Counted from the first letter of the stretch, positions 34,435-45,460 are shown. The stretch: DNA of 64,000 bases from Neoscytalidium dimidiatum (GCA_037367355.1 CM074695.1:1612001-1676000); one strand, 5' to 3'. Numbers and translations are program-made. Notes: generated by a model from the letters alone, not told the origin.

Positions 34435-35721
34435 ATGCCGCTTCCCTGGTTTGAGGAGGAGGTTCGCCGCGTCCAGGACGAGCCGGAGCCGCCAGACGCG
34501 CCAGACTACGACGATTTTGAAGACTTCACGAGCTCCGTCAACGACGTTTGGGAAGAGTTGACCACTCTCCCAGTCGTCTTGACCATAATGAATACCGCCT
34601 TCACCTTCGACAGCACGGGCATGCCGCCCTGGTTGTCCACTCAAGATCCTCCAGACGCGCTTCAGGGCACCGACGGCCAACTGTCAGTTCCACAAACACA
34701 GACAGCTCCCGGCGCAACCTCGATCGCCCTAACCGCGATTACCGTCCCTGTTCCTGCTAGCGCCGAAGGCATCACCGGCGCATCGTCAGGGCCATCAATA
34801 ACAGGTGGTGCTCCGGCGTCAACGTCGGTGTCAGCATCCGGAACGAACTCTGCTAGTCCTTCCAAGAGTACGTCTTGTACCACCCCCTCCGGCTCGGATG
34901 CATACTCAGACGGAGCAGCCTTGCACACGACCTGGACTGGAGGAGGAGGAGGCTGGGGTGACAATAACGGGGGAGTAACTGATCCACCAGGTCCCAACAA
35001 TGGCGATAGCCCGTCAGACGGCGGTGGCCCACCGCTCGGACTCATCTTGGCCGCCGTCATAATACCCGTCCTCGTCATTTCGCTACTCGCGTTCACCATC
35101 TTCGTCGTCCTCCGTCGACGCAGACAGCGAAAGGCTGCAGGATATGCCACGGCATCAGAGGAAATGAAGCTCCGCCTTAGCGACGACTTCCCGCCTCGTG
35201 AACCACCTCCGGGCCCTGGACCGTCTCCAGGGCCGGGACCAGGCCATGAGCCTCCTCCGCAAGCACCGCCTAGAGTCATGACTCCGGCGTCACCTCCGCC
35301 TCCCCCAGTGATCGTCTCGGCGATGAACCCCGCCAGCAACTCGTCGTACTTCACTGGAATCGACACATCTGAGGCTCTTTCTGTCCGCACGAACTCGGTG
35401 CGCAGCGGCCCGAGAACGGCAGGCTTCATGATGGACGGAGAATTCCACGAGGAGCCTCCACCTCCGTATCGGCCTCGCAGCGTTCCTCCCATATCGCGTG
35501 ATTCCAGCATGCGCACCGCCAACCGTGGCGACTTCGCCAGCTCCCACCTGATGGGCGAAGAGTCGCGATCGGCCAACCCGTTCGCTGACCCATCAGATGA
35601 CGAAGACGATTCAATACGGTCGGGAGGAAGGCCGTACTCAGGGAGAACAGGTGACCAGCTTTCTGTCGTATCTGACCTCTCCTACCAGAACGAACCGGCG
35701 ATAATACATCAGGCCGTATAA
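34435..35721 (+). CDS. Single-pass membrane protein, Ser/Thr/Gly-rich ectodomain and PPPPY tail
   Basis: Single exon, 428 residues, ATG at 34435 after CAGAC. Residues 1-50 are acidic (VQDEPEPPDAPDYDDFEDF). Residues 75-200 are rich in Ser, Thr, Pro, Gly and Ala, as in O-glycosylated wall-facing domains. Residues 201-226 (LGLILAAVIIPVLVISLLAF and beyond) are one transmembrane helix, followed by RRRRQRK, which predicts an N-out, C-in topology. The cytoplasmic part has proline repeats (PGPGPSPGPGPG), an EEPPPPYRP motif that could bind WW domains of Rsp5-type ubiquitin ligases, and an acidic DPSDDEDD patch. The layout resembles Mid2/Wsc-like stress sensors, but no WSC domain, Cys-rich module or clear signal peptide is present. 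Function unknown. Confidence 0.8.
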   Translation: MPLPWFEEEVRRVQDEPEPPDAPDYDDFEDFTSSVNDVWEELTTLPVVLTIMNTAFTFDSTGMPPWLSTQDPPDALQGTDGQLSVPQTQTAPGATSIALTAITVPVPASAEGITGASSGPSITGGAPASTSVSASGTNSASPSKSTSCTTPSGSDAYSDGAALHTTWTGGGGGWGDNNGGVTDPPGPNNGDSPSDGGGPPLGLILAAVIIPVLVISLLAFTIFVVLRRRRQRKAAGYATASEEMKLRLSDDFPPREPPPGPGPSPGPGPGHEPPPQAPPRVMTPASPPPPPVIVSAMNPASNSSYFTGIDTSEALSVRTNSVRSGPRTAGFMMDGEFHEEPPPPYRPRSVPPISRDSSMRTANRGDFASSHLMGEESRSANPFADPSDDEDDSIRSGGRPYSGRTGDQLSVVSDLSYQNEPAIIHQAV

Positions 35722-37873
35722 TATGGCTTTGCATAATAATGGCGAATTTCTCTTCTTTCTTTCCCATTCTTTCGTTCCTTGTCATCTGGCACTACTGAAT
35801 AAAGAAGTTAGTGGTAGCATGTGGGGGGGTCAGTACTCATAACTTTATTTTTCCCTTTCGAGAAAAGGCAAGGCGTTGGCAGGAGTATGTTTGGCGCGTA
35901 AGTGGAGGAAATATTTGAATGGCAGATGCGGAGGCGTTTTGAATGGACAAGCATGGTAACCCGGGAGATGGCTGCATGTCATTCTGGCAGCAGAATGGGG
36001 TCTTTGGTAGCATAAGCATTCCGAATCACGACTTACCGTCCATGGGGATATTCGATGCTAGGCACGCTTGGGATCTGGCACAGACGCCCAACCTCCGACA
36101 CGCCACACGGAGCTAGAACATGTCAGCGCTTCTGGAATCCTTCCAGGAGCCGATGATCTGAGGTCGCGTGGACGCGGGCGGGCAGAATAGCCAGATTGGA
36201 GGGAGAGCGTGTGTGGCCGTGCGCGGCGGTTGATGTCGGCGGCGCTTGCCATGCATTTAAGGTTGGCCTGTGAGACTGGGCGACAACGCTCCGGCGGCGG
36301 TGGAGGGCGGTAGTCTCGGTGCCATAGTCTCACGAGGCACAGAGGATGTGTGGAATGCAATATCCGGGCGGCGTACCTTGCAGGCGATCGAAGGTGAAGC
36401 GCTGGTGCCGAGCAGCACTGGGCGCACGGCAGCTGGAGGGTGCGATTCGCGAAACCGCCGCGGCGACGGTGTTGGTGGCTAGCAGCGCCGGTCGCCAGGG
36501 GAAACCCGAGCAGCATCAGGCGCATAGCAGATGGATGGCAGCGAGCAGTGGGCAGCGGGCAGCGGGCAGTGGGCAGCGGGCAGCGGGCACCGGGGGGACT
36601 GGGCAAGTCGGCAGGTCGGGCGCTGGTGGGTGCGGAGGCCCGGATCTGCGGCGCTGAGTCAAAGGCGGAAAGCGGGCCAGACGGGGCGGTGATTCGCCAA
36701 TTGCTGCAACATGGCGTGCGCACGCTGAGCTGGCGACCACCGCGGCCACTCAGCCCGGCCGGGGGCCCTGGCTGTGCAAGTGCCGCGACCTGTACGGCGC
36801 CACAGCAGAGGCAGCAGCGGCGCATCAGTGGGATTTTGTGGGCATCCACCGAGGGGTGTTTGTCGTGAAGTCGGACGGCCATGGCTACGGCGTGGATCCG
36901 CAGATCGCAGCGGCCGCCCGCCGGCCTAGTACTGCGCAGTCGGCCGTCGTGGGCTGTGCCACCAGCCCGCAGCCCAGCGCTCGCCTGCCGTGCCTTTCTT
37001 CATCGCGCGCGCACACCCCATGCCAGGAACAGGCGGCCGTCATGGCGCCACGCCCGTCCTTACTCTGAGGCCAAGTCCGGCGCCGCCAACCCACATCCAT
37101 CTTGGACCGTGGTGGACCTTGCGCCGTCCCAATGGTGACAAGTGCCCGCCGAACCTCAGCAGCATAGCATCAGCATCCCCCCGCCAGCATGCCTGCCCGC
37201 CCGCCGCAGTAGCCTCCAATCTGCCTGAAAGTCCCCGGGCCCCAGCCCGCCGCTGTCCGCCAGCTCTGCCCCGGCCATAGCCGCTGCCGCTGCTCACACG
37301 CTCCTTATCGCCCGTGCCGTCGTGTCGTAGTGCGCTGCCGCGGCTGAAGCCTGCGCTGCACTACGCGGAACCGTCCTACCCTATCCAGGGCTCCACGCTT
37401 AATTTGGCCATCCCCAAGGGCCGCCCTCACTTACTCCTGCAAACAGGGCGCTCTATCGTCACCAGAGACACCCGTCGCCTCTTCGCCCCCGGCCCTCCAG
37501 TCTGCTCCACGACCGCCTGCCTGCGACACGCCAGCCGCGACCACGCCCGAAACCTCGTCCCCCAGGTCACGCAACCACCATCGCGCTGGATGCGTGTTGC
37601 GAGCTCGTTGTAGCGGACTGCCGCCCCGTGGTCCCCCTCCCGACTGCTCGCCTGCGGGTCCTCTCGACTGTCGTCTGATCTTCGGTCAAGAAATATTTGC
37701 GAGCAAAGCGGCACACGACTCGCCGCGCCCGCTTGCCTCTGTCCGTCCGCTCGAGCCCACTCCCGCCGCCGTCTTTCTCTCTCTCTCTCTTTCGCTCGCT
37801 CGCTCGCGGCCGTGGCATCCGACACACACAGCAGGATAAAGGTTGGAGGGGAGCATTGCAGGGTGTCTCTGTC
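35722..37873. other. Intergenic and leader, upstream of the PHD gene
   Basis: About 2.15 kb. A minisatellite of GGGCAGC/T units is at 36546-36590. 36.8-37.8 kb is C-rich with a CT/CG repeat near 37779-37805, as in long fungal 5' leaders. Overlapping long frames here (for example the 274-codon minus frame at 36058-36882) are low-complexity and unconvincing. Confidence 0.45.
36546..36590. repeat. GGGCAGY heptamer minisatellite
   Basis: About six tandem 7-base units (GGGCAGC or GGGCAGT) with single-base variants. Confidence 0.8.
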
Positions 37874-40538
37874 ATGAATCTGGATCAGCAGCACATGTAT
37901 GGGTATGCCTTCCGTATTCGACCTGCCCCATCTCCTCTTGGTGTGACCCTCGACTCTCGTCTCCCAGCCGGACAGCTCCGCTCCCAATCCGTACAAATGT
38001 TTGCTCGCAGCAGTTGGGCCGCCGCTCGTTCCCTCGCTGCAGCTTTATTTGCTCCGAGCGCTGTTGCCTGGCTGCCGCCTGACCGTCTCCATCATTCTTG
38101 CTTCGCGTCTGCTGCCTTCCCGTAGACAAGCCCTGCTAACCATGCCTGTTGCCTTCAGAGTCAACGATTGGCGTTTACCAAGCCCAAGCTCGACGCCCAA
38201 GTCAGCCACATTTCCCGATGCGTCTTTTCAAACTCCCCGAACGGATTCTTTCCCGTCCCACTTCCTAGAAGCTTGGTCCACGCCCCGAGCAAATGTACAA
38301 CAGACTCCCACCCACACACCACTACACCCACGCAACGGAGATTGTGAAAGACCGTTGAGCTCCTATAGCCACAAGAGTCAGGACCCCGAGGACCCTGAAT
38401 TTCACATAAATCACTACTCGCCGAATCCCAATCTCCCATTACCCCCGGTCGAACCGTCCCGCCGGCTGGCATCCAGTCCCGCTCCGTTGACGACCAGCCA
38501 GCCGTCAAAGGAGAATGTGAAAGCTCCAATATCCTCGCCTGAGCTAAATACACACGACATGGACACATCTCAGATGCAGACGCCGCCTCCCACTCGGGAC
38601 GCAACGTCGTCAAGGAAAAGGAGCCAGGACGGACAGCCCATGAGCTTCAACACGCCCTCAACTATATATTCCAGAAGAGATTCTGCTCCTGTCATCACCA
38701 GCAAACAAGCTGGAGACAGTAGCCTTAGCCAGAACTCAAGTACTCCCATGTTCCCAAACCTGCAGTTCACTCCGGAAATGTCAAGATTTGGCAACGTGGG
38801 TCCGTCTACGGCGCCTGGTCCGTCTCGGACTGGCGTATTCTGGAACGCGGGCAGCTCTGGGGAAATGATGCATCTTGACAACATACCTGCCCACGAAGAC
38901 CCTTTTGGTTTTACCCCGGGAGGTAACCAGGTTCCATTCCAATGGCCCAGCTTCACACCTGCAGACACCAGCCGTGTCGACTCGGCGTCGATGGCTGTGG
39001 CCGATGATTCTTGGACTCAAACACCATCCATGCTAACGACTACCTCGGCCGACCTGCAGAGTATCATGGGCGACGGGTCGGCCACGTTGGACGATCCTTT
39101 TGTTCCAACTACATCCGGTGTCGACCCCAGTATGTTGTTTAGCTTTAGTGGAAGCTCTTCAGAGCTTCCTTCGGGGCTGCCATTGGGCACTGGAAATTCT
39201 TGGGTTTCACCACAGCGCCCGATGAAAGCTCCCGTGCAGGGGGAAAGACGACCGTATGAACAGCAGACCAGGGAATCTGAGAGACAGAAGGAAGTGTCTC
39301 GGAAGTCGAGCGGGCATCATTCTCGGACAAGCACTGCCTCGTCCTCTGGTTTCACAACAGCGTCCTCACGACCTGGTCTGCAGAGGAGCAACACGCATGC
39401 TGGGTTCGTGAGAAAGTCTGCTGTTCCCAGTGAATCCCCGTTTGGTAACGCAAGTAATGCGATTCCACCGGTGCGGAAAACATCGCCTCTAAAGCGGACA
39501 AATCAGTCTTCTCTCACCGCCATATCTGAACATGTGCGCACGCGCCCGAAAACACGTCTAGTTGTAGACGAATCCGGGCGGGCCAGAGCAGAGACTGTGC
39601 GTGATGGAGACGAAAATAAGAAGCCTGCTATGGACCATCGCACGCGCTATTCGGGGCTGTGGGATGACGATAGCGAGTCGGAATCTGATATGGAGAGCCG
39701 CGTGACTAGTAGAAGCACCTCGTTCCACGTCCCCTCGGCTGTGACCAGGTCAGCTTCCAAACATAGCAGAACCAACAGTTTCATGACGAGATCGAGTTCA
39801 GTCAAGAACCCCCGATCGTTCTCATTTACCGATAATCTATCGAAGAGACTGGGAAGGCTGTCGACAGAGTCAACCCCGCGAAAACCCAGGGACGATTCAA
39901 GGCGAAGTAGTATTTCTAGTTCCTTTGGAGGATACTTACGAAAGGAAGATGAGCCAAGGGCAGAGAATGGACCAGGCAAGGATGGCGGTGCTCAAGACGC
40001 GCTGAAGAAGGTTGTGGAGAAGGCTAAGCACAAGCGCCACGGTCAGCATGTCTTTTTTTTGAGAAAAATTTCCAAGTAACTGCTGACCTAAGAATCAGAA
40101 ACGATCAGTACGGCCAACGCTCGGATGCTCGAAGCGCACAACCAACGCTGGCGAGCATCAGCGGATGTGTCCAAGATGAACCCTGGGCACGGCGCACTAT
40201 ATGATCCATTTCTTGACAACCTGTCGCCAAGCAAGGCAACTGAAGCTCCAACTCTTACCCCGAGCACGGAGCGGAGCAGCGCATCGAGCGAGGGAACGCG
40301 ATGCGTCTGTCACTCCACTGAGTGGGACGGTCAGCTCATGATCCAATGCGAATCGTGCACCAAGTGGCAGCATGCACGCTGCATGGGTCTCCCGCCGAAA
40401 GCCGAGTTGCTGCCGTCAGTATACGTGTGTATCTTTTGCACTGGAAGCACACCGGTAGTTCGAGGCGGACGGATCCGCGATCCTTATAGGGCCACAGCCA
40501 ACCCTGCATCACCATTAGCTTACAAGCAGCGGCAATGA
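37874..40538 (+). CDS. PHD-finger protein with long disordered N-terminus
   Basis: Three exons: 37874-37902, 38159-40041 and 40099-40538, 783 residues. The 29-base first exon (MNLDQQHMYG) joins over a 256-base intron with a GTATGC donor, a GCTAAC branch site and a TTCAG acceptor to VNDWRLPSPSSTPKSATF. An ATG at 38142 inside that intron gives a second, shorter reading (MPVAFRVNDW) if the intron is kept. The 57-base second intron has an uncommon GTCAGC donor but restores KHKRHETISTANARMLEAHN. Residues 11-640 are Ser/Thr/Pro-rich and probably disordered. A C4HC3 PHD zinc finger lies at about 705-750: CVC, QCESC, WQHARC and YVCIFC supply its ligands. PHD fingers bind histone H3 tails, so a chromatin role is likely; the complex is not identifiable. 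Confidence 0.88.
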
Positions 40539-41442
40539 TTCAGCATGCCTGCATGCAACGGAATTGGCCGGAGAGGCGATGGATCGTGGAGTAACCATGA
40601 GGTTCTTCGAAATGCCATGCAAGAAACCTGGATTTCGACGTTCCACGAGCTTTCTTTGCGGTTCGAAAATACGCAAATCCCGAGATTTTCCCCCTTCCCC
40701 ACCCGCACACACTCCCCCTCCGTGGTCAAGCTTGGCCACGGCGATCCCCCAACCCACATCGCAAGCAGCAGTATACCCCGAAAGTGCGCTCCGCACTTTT
40801 TCTCTTTTGTAAATTATAATTGCATCATCAAGATGGAGAGAGCACGGCGGTCTTGCTATGCAGCTAGCGTTGTAGCAAGATTGCTTTCCTGGCTCCTGTG
40901 GACTGAGAAGCCTTTGTTATTTTCGGCGAAAACCAGCAACACTAGGGCATAGATGGATAAGGAGTGAGTGCATCGGAATAAGGCAGAAAGGCACACTCTA
41001 TACCAGTTGCTGCGGAGCATTAGTTTAATGTGGAGAGGCTTGGTGTAATCGCGATCAGTTGTGAGGATGCGAGAAAATGCCGCCTTCTGGGGCTTTCCAC
41101 CCGCACGATATGGCGAGATAGACGTCATATCGGGTCGTGAAAGGCTTGGCTCTTCCAGCCGTAACAGGAAAGCAATTACGTCCGTGTGATGAATCAGAAC
41201 AATTTATGACAGTGTCCGGGTGACTGCTTGATCTAACGCATGTCATGGTCATGACATGTGCCCGCAGGTTGCTTCTGCAAACACTGGTACGTCGCAGAGC
41301 TACCCCGGCTCGCGAGAGCTATGACAGCGCGGGAAGCGGCGGCTAAACCGCTTAGGGAATATCGATAAGAGGTATAATCGAAGGATCGACTTAGGTAAGC
41401 GAGATGTGACGCGTGATTTTCGCTTCGGCGCCGAAATGCTTG
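40539..41442. other. Intergenic between PHD and Hsp104 genes
   Basis: Includes the 3' UTR of the PHD gene and distal promoter of Hsp104. Short frames at 40545-40952 run through the PHD 3' UTR and show no motif. Confidence 0.45.
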
Positions 41443-41460
41443 GAACGATCGGGAAGCTTC
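41433..41460 (+). promoter_or_regulatory. Heat-shock element upstream of Hsp104
   Basis: GAA triplets at 41433, 41443 and 41453 are exactly 10 bases apart, and a TTC follows at 41458-41460, giving a perfect GAAnnTTC end. This is the in-phase 5-base-unit pattern bound by trimeric heat-shock factor, with two degenerate units. A further TTCnnGAA unit is at 41509-41516. The array lies about 290 bases upstream of the Hsp104 ATG. Confidence 0.7.
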
Positions 41461-41562
41461 GCTGTCCCTGCGGGATGATGCTGGCACCATCGAGCATCAT
41501 CCAATCATTTCCTGAAGCCTCGACAGCTGCCCAGTTTCTTCTGTTGCTGCCCCAGCACAAGG

Positions 41563-41570
41563 CATAAATT
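41563..41570 (+). promoter_or_regulatory. TATA-like box of Hsp104
   Basis: CATAAATT lies 179 bases upstream of the ATG and just downstream of the heat-shock elements. It is followed by a C/A-rich leader typical of strongly expressed fungal genes. Confidence 0.4.
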
Positions 41571-41748
41571 ACCCTCGAGTCCTACGGCAATCTCACTGTT
41601 CACACATCAGACGTCAGACATAACAACGACGATACATCACACCACATTACGCTTCACTCACATACGCCACATTCATCCAGCGTGCTCTTTTCTTTTATCT
41701 TTCTTCATTCAGTGATACCCCGCACGCAAAACCCACACTACTCTCACA

Positions 41749-44520
41749 ATGGCCTCTGGCATGCAATTCACCGACAGGGCTTCCAAGGCCCTGAATGATG
41801 CACAAGAGCTCGCACAACAGTACGCTCACTCACAACTATTACCCCTCCACCTCGCCGTCGCCCTCATCGACCCGCCGCCCGACCTATCCAAGGACCAGCA
41901 AAATGGCCCGGGCGACTCCACGCCACTCTTCAAGCAGGTTGTTGAGCGCGCGCACGGCGACCCGCAAGCACTAGATCGCGCCCTCAAGAAGGGCCTCGTC
42001 CGCCTACCTTCGCAGGATCCGCCGCCAGACCACATCTCGCTGTCGCCGTCCTTCTCGAAGGTCCTGCGGTCGGCGAACGAGCTGCAGAAGACGCAGAAGG
42101 ATAGCTACGTCGCCGTCGACCACCTGATCCAAGCGCTGGCGCAGGACAGCACGATACAACGATGCCTGGCGGAGGCGAACATCCCCAAGCCCAACCTGAT
42201 TGACCAGGCCATCCAGCAGATCCGCGGCTCGAAGCGCGTGGACTCGAAGACGGCGGACGCGGAGGAGGAGAACGAGAACCTGAAGAAGTTCACCATCGAC
42301 ATGACGGCCATGGCGAGGGAGGGCAAGATCGACCCCGTCATCGGCCGTGAGGAGGAGATCAGACGCGTCATCCGCATCCTGTCGAGACGAACCAAGAACA
42401 ACCCCGTCCTCATCGGTGAGCCCGGTGTCGGTAAGACCACTGTCGTCGAAGGCCTGGCTCTCCGAATCGTCAACGCAGATGTACCGGCCAACCTGGCCGC
42501 ATGCAAGCTGCTCTCCCTGGACGTTGGTGCATTGGTCGCCGGCAGCAAGTACCGTGGAGAATTCGAGGAGCGGATGAAGGGTGTCTTGAAGGAGATTGAG
42601 GATTCGAAGGAGATGATTGTTCTCTTCGTCGACGAGATCCATCTGCTGATGGGCGCTGGATCCAGCGGCGAAGGCGGAATGGACGCTGCCAACCTGCTCA
42701 AGCCTATGCTTGCCCGTGGTCAGCTGCACTGCATTGGTGCAACCACCCTCGGCGAGTACAGGAAGTACATCGAGAAAGATCAGGCCTTTGAGCGCCGTTT
42801 CCAGCAAGTCCTGGTCAAGGAGCCGTCCATTCCTGAGACCATCTCCATCCTTCGTGGTTTGAAGGAGAGGTACGAGACTCACCACGGTGTCACAATCCTC
42901 GACGGAGCTATCGTCAGCGCCGCCTCGCTTGCTGCTCGCTATCTCACTCAGCGTCGTCTGCCCGACTCAGCAGTCGACTTGATCGATGAGGCGGCAGCGG
43001 CAGTCCGCGTGACTCGCGAGTCACAACCTGAAGCTCTCGACAATATGGAACGCAAGCTCCGCCAACTGCAGATCGAAATCCACGCTCTCGAGCGTGAGAA
43101 GGACGAGGCTGCCCAAGCCCGTCTCCGCGAAGCAAAGGCTGAGGCCGCCAACGTTGAGGAGGAACTCAAGCCGCTGCGCGAGAAGTACGAGAGCGAAAAG
43201 GAGCGCGGTAGGGAGATCCAGGAGGCCAAGATCAAGCTCGACCAGCTGAAGGTCAAGCGTGCCGAGGCCGAACGTATTGGAGACCTCTCGACCGCTTCCG
43301 ACCTTCAATACTACGCCATCCCCGATGTCGAGCAGCGCATCGCCAAGCTCGAGCAGGCCAAGGCGAAGGCCGATGCGGAGATGTACAAGACCGACAATGA
43401 CGGTCAGTCCCTGCTCACCGACGCCGTTGGCCCCGAGCAGATCCAGGAGATTGTGGCCCGCTGGACCGGCATTCCCGTCACCCGCCTCAAGACCACCGAG
43501 AAGGAGAAGCTGCTCAACATGGAGAAGCACCTCGGCCACGTCGTCGTCGGTCAGAAGGAGGCCGTCACCTCTGTCGCCAACGCCATCCGCCTACAGCGTT
43601 CCGGCCTCGCGAACCCGAACCAGCCGCCGAGTTTCCTCTTCTGTGGTCCATCCGGTACCGGTAAGACGCTGCTGACCAAAGCTCTCGCCGAGTTCCTGTT
43701 CGACGATCCGAAGGCCATGATCCGCTTCGATATGTCCGAATACCAAGAACGGCACTCGCTCTCCCGCATGATCGGTGCACCGCCAGGCTACGTCGGCCAC
43801 GATGCGGGCGGCCAGCTCACGGAGGCGCTGCGTCGCCGCCCCTTCTCGATTCTCCTCTTCGATGAAGTGGAGAAGGCCGCCAAGGAAGTCCTAACCGTCC
43901 TTCTGCAGCTCATGGATGACGGTCGCATCACGGACGGCCAAGGCCGCATCGTCGACGCGCGCAACTCGATCGTCGTCATGACATCCAACCTCGGCGCCGA
44001 GTACCTCTCCCGCCCCAACGCGCCGGACGGCCGCATCGACCCGGCGACGAAAGAGATGGTGATGGGCGCGCTCCGCAACTACTTCCTCCCGGAGTTCCTC
44101 AACCGCATCTCGTCCATCGTCATCTTCAACCGGCTGACGAAGCGCGAGATCCGCAAGATCGTCGACCTGCGCGTCGCCGAGGTCCAGAAGCGCCTGGCGC
44201 AGAACGGCCGCAACGTCACCATCAACATGACGAACGAGGTCAGGGACTACCTCGGCTCCGCGGGCTACTCGCCCGCCTACGGCGCCCGCCCGCTCGCCCG
44301 CCTCATCGAGAAGGAGGTCCTGAACCGTATGGCCGTGTTGATCCTGCGCGGCGCCATCAGGGATGGCGAGACGGCGAACGTGGTGCTGGAGAACGGACAT
44401 ATCCAGGTGTTGCCGAACCATGGCGACTCGGAGCTTGAGGAGGATGAGGATATGTTCGATGAGGAGGATGCGGTGCAGGAGCTGGAGGATGAGGGAGGAA
44501 TGGAGCTGTATGACGAGTAA
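41749..44520 (+). CDS. hsp104: Hsp104 disaggregase (ClpB/Hsp98)
   Basis: Single exon, 923 residues, close to fungal orthologues (about 908-927). A hexameric AAA+ machine that pulls proteins out of aggregates together with Hsp70/Hsp40, giving heat tolerance and acting on prions. The N-domain runs from FTDRASKALNDAQELAQQY. NBD1 has Walker A GEPGVGKTT (about 223-231) and Walker B VLFVDEIHLLMGAG (about 290). A long Glu/Lys/Ala-rich coiled-coil middle domain spans about 410-540. NBD2 has GPSGTGKT (about 633-640), LLFDEVEKA and the GAR arginine-finger region (YSPAYGARPLARLIEKEV). The acidic C-terminus (EDEDMFDEEDAVQELEDEGG) resembles the cofactor-binding tail of cytosolic Hsp104, so it is cytosolic/nuclear rather than mitochondrial Hsp78, which also lacks such a tail. 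Absence of introns fits heat induction, when splicing is blocked. Confidence 0.98.
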   Translation: MASGMQFTDRASKALNDAQELAQQYAHSQLLPLHLAVALIDPPPDLSKDQQNGPGDSTPLFKQVVERAHGDPQALDRALKKGLVRLPSQDPPPDHISLSPSFSKVLRSANELQKTQKDSYVAVDHLIQALAQDSTIQRCLAEANIPKPNLIDQAIQQIRGSKRVDSKTADAEEENENLKKFTIDMTAMAREGKIDPVIGREEEIRRVIRILSRRTKNNPVLIGEPGVGKTTVVEGLALRIVNADVPANLAACKLLSLDVGALVAGSKYRGEFEERMKGVLKEIEDSKEMIVLFVDEIHLLMGAGSSGEGGMDAANLLKPMLARGQLHCIGATTLGEYRKYIEKDQAFERRFQQVLVKEPSIPETISILRGLKERYETHHGVTILDGAIVSAASLAARYLTQRRLPDSAVDLIDEAAAAVRVTRESQPEALDNMERKLRQLQIEIHALEREKDEAAQARLREAKAEAANVEEELKPLREKYESEKERGREIQEAKIKLDQLKVKRAEAERIGDLSTASDLQYYAIPDVEQRIAKLEQAKAKADAEMYKTDNDGQSLLTDAVGPEQIQEIVARWTGIPVTRLKTTEKEKLLNMEKHLGHVVVGQKEAVTSVANAIRLQRSGLANPNQPPSFLFCGPSGTGKTLLTKALAEFLFDDPKAMIRFDMSEYQERHSLSRMIGAPPGYVGHDAGGQLTEALRRRPFSILLFDEVEKAAKEVLTVLLQLMDDGRITDGQGRIVDARNSIVVMTSNLGAEYLSRPNAPDGRIDPATKEMVMGALRNYFLPEFLNRISSIVIFNRLTKREIRKIVDLRVAEVQKRLAQNGRNVTINMTNEVRDYLGSAGYSPAYGARPLARLIEKEVLNRMAVLILRGAIRDGETANVVLENGHIQVLPNHGDSELEEDEDMFDEEDAVQELEDEGGMELYDE

Positions 44521-44934
44521 ATTACGAGAAGAGAAGAAGAGAGAGGGGGGTTTAGAGGAAGGAAGAGGAAATTTGAGGAACTGTAAGGGGAGATAGTTCC
44601 CGGGAATGATGAATTAAGGGTTGATGAGTGATAATGACCATTCAAAAAAAGTTTTCTTTTGGAGTAGGGGGTTATTCGAGAATTTTGTGTATCATCTTTT
44701 TAGGCTTAGAGCTTCAGGCGTTGATGGACCAAAGCCTTGTTTGAAGGGAGGGAGGGAGGCACAGTCAATGGCATCATGAGGACATGAATTGGTTTGTCTC
44801 AAAGTTTCCACTTTCTCCTGGGATAGGGATGGAGGGAAAGGAGATAGAGAGTTATAAAGATGTGAATATTTAATAAGAGATATTCATATAATAATTTGTT
44901 CACAATGATTTCAATGTGACAGAAAACAACGTGC

Positions 44935-45132
44935 ATGGGCAGTTGCAGCAGTCGCGTAGGCGTAGATGATTACCGCATGGCACGTACATACGAAGTCTCG
45001 GGAGATGCCGTGGGGAGGAGTCGTGGACCTCAGCCATACGGGCTCAGCACACGGGGAATCCAACGCTTCGGTCTTGCGAACAAGATCACATTAGGAAGAA
45101 CCTATGGGGGAAGAACCGTCCACATCTGGTAA
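44935..45132 (+). CDS. Small ORF with N-terminal MGSCSS (65 aa)
   Basis: ATG-initiated 65-residue frame beginning MGSCSSRVGVDDYR. Gly2 with Cys4 resembles a myristoylation/palmitoylation signal, but a match this short can arise by chance. The body is basic and unrecognised. No promoter support is visible. Confidence 0.15.
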   Translation: MGSCSSRVGVDDYRMARTYEVSGDAVGRSRGPQPYGLSTRGIQRFGLANKITLGRTYGGRTVHIW

Positions 45133-45239
45133 GGACTACGCATCCGGTCCTGCCAATGCAGATTCGGTATTGAGCGGTCTGGAGAGCACCCCGATCTAGG
45201 GCATTTCCGCCGCTCAGCAGCAGCAAGGAGGACATGGAC

Positions 45240-45460
45240 ACGAACCATCTCTTATAATAACGCCGTTAAGATATTGATTTTTTTTTTCTTTAGCACTTCC
45301 ATATCTAGTTAGTCGCTCCTCTACGCGTACGTAGTTCTTATTATATTTAGTTATCTATAAGCTAAGCAGGCATTTAAATTAACGGAAGGGAATAAACTTA
45401 TTATTAGGCGCACTACTCTACGCGTTGAATGGCCGAGAAACAGCCGAAATAGTTAATAAG
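45240..45460. repeat. AT-rich, RIP-like degenerate sequence
   Basis: This block is far richer in A, T and TpA steps than its surroundings, and contains two direct copies of CTCTACGCGT (45319-45328 and 45416-45425). It looks like a mutated transposon fragment of the kind produced by RIP in filamentous ascomycetes. No coding capacity remains. Confidence 0.4.

Noticed and set aside
36058..36882. 274-codon minus-strand frame with CPLPTAR repeats
   Set aside because: The repeats are just the GGGCAGY minisatellite read in frame; no domain, and a competing frame exists on the plus strand.
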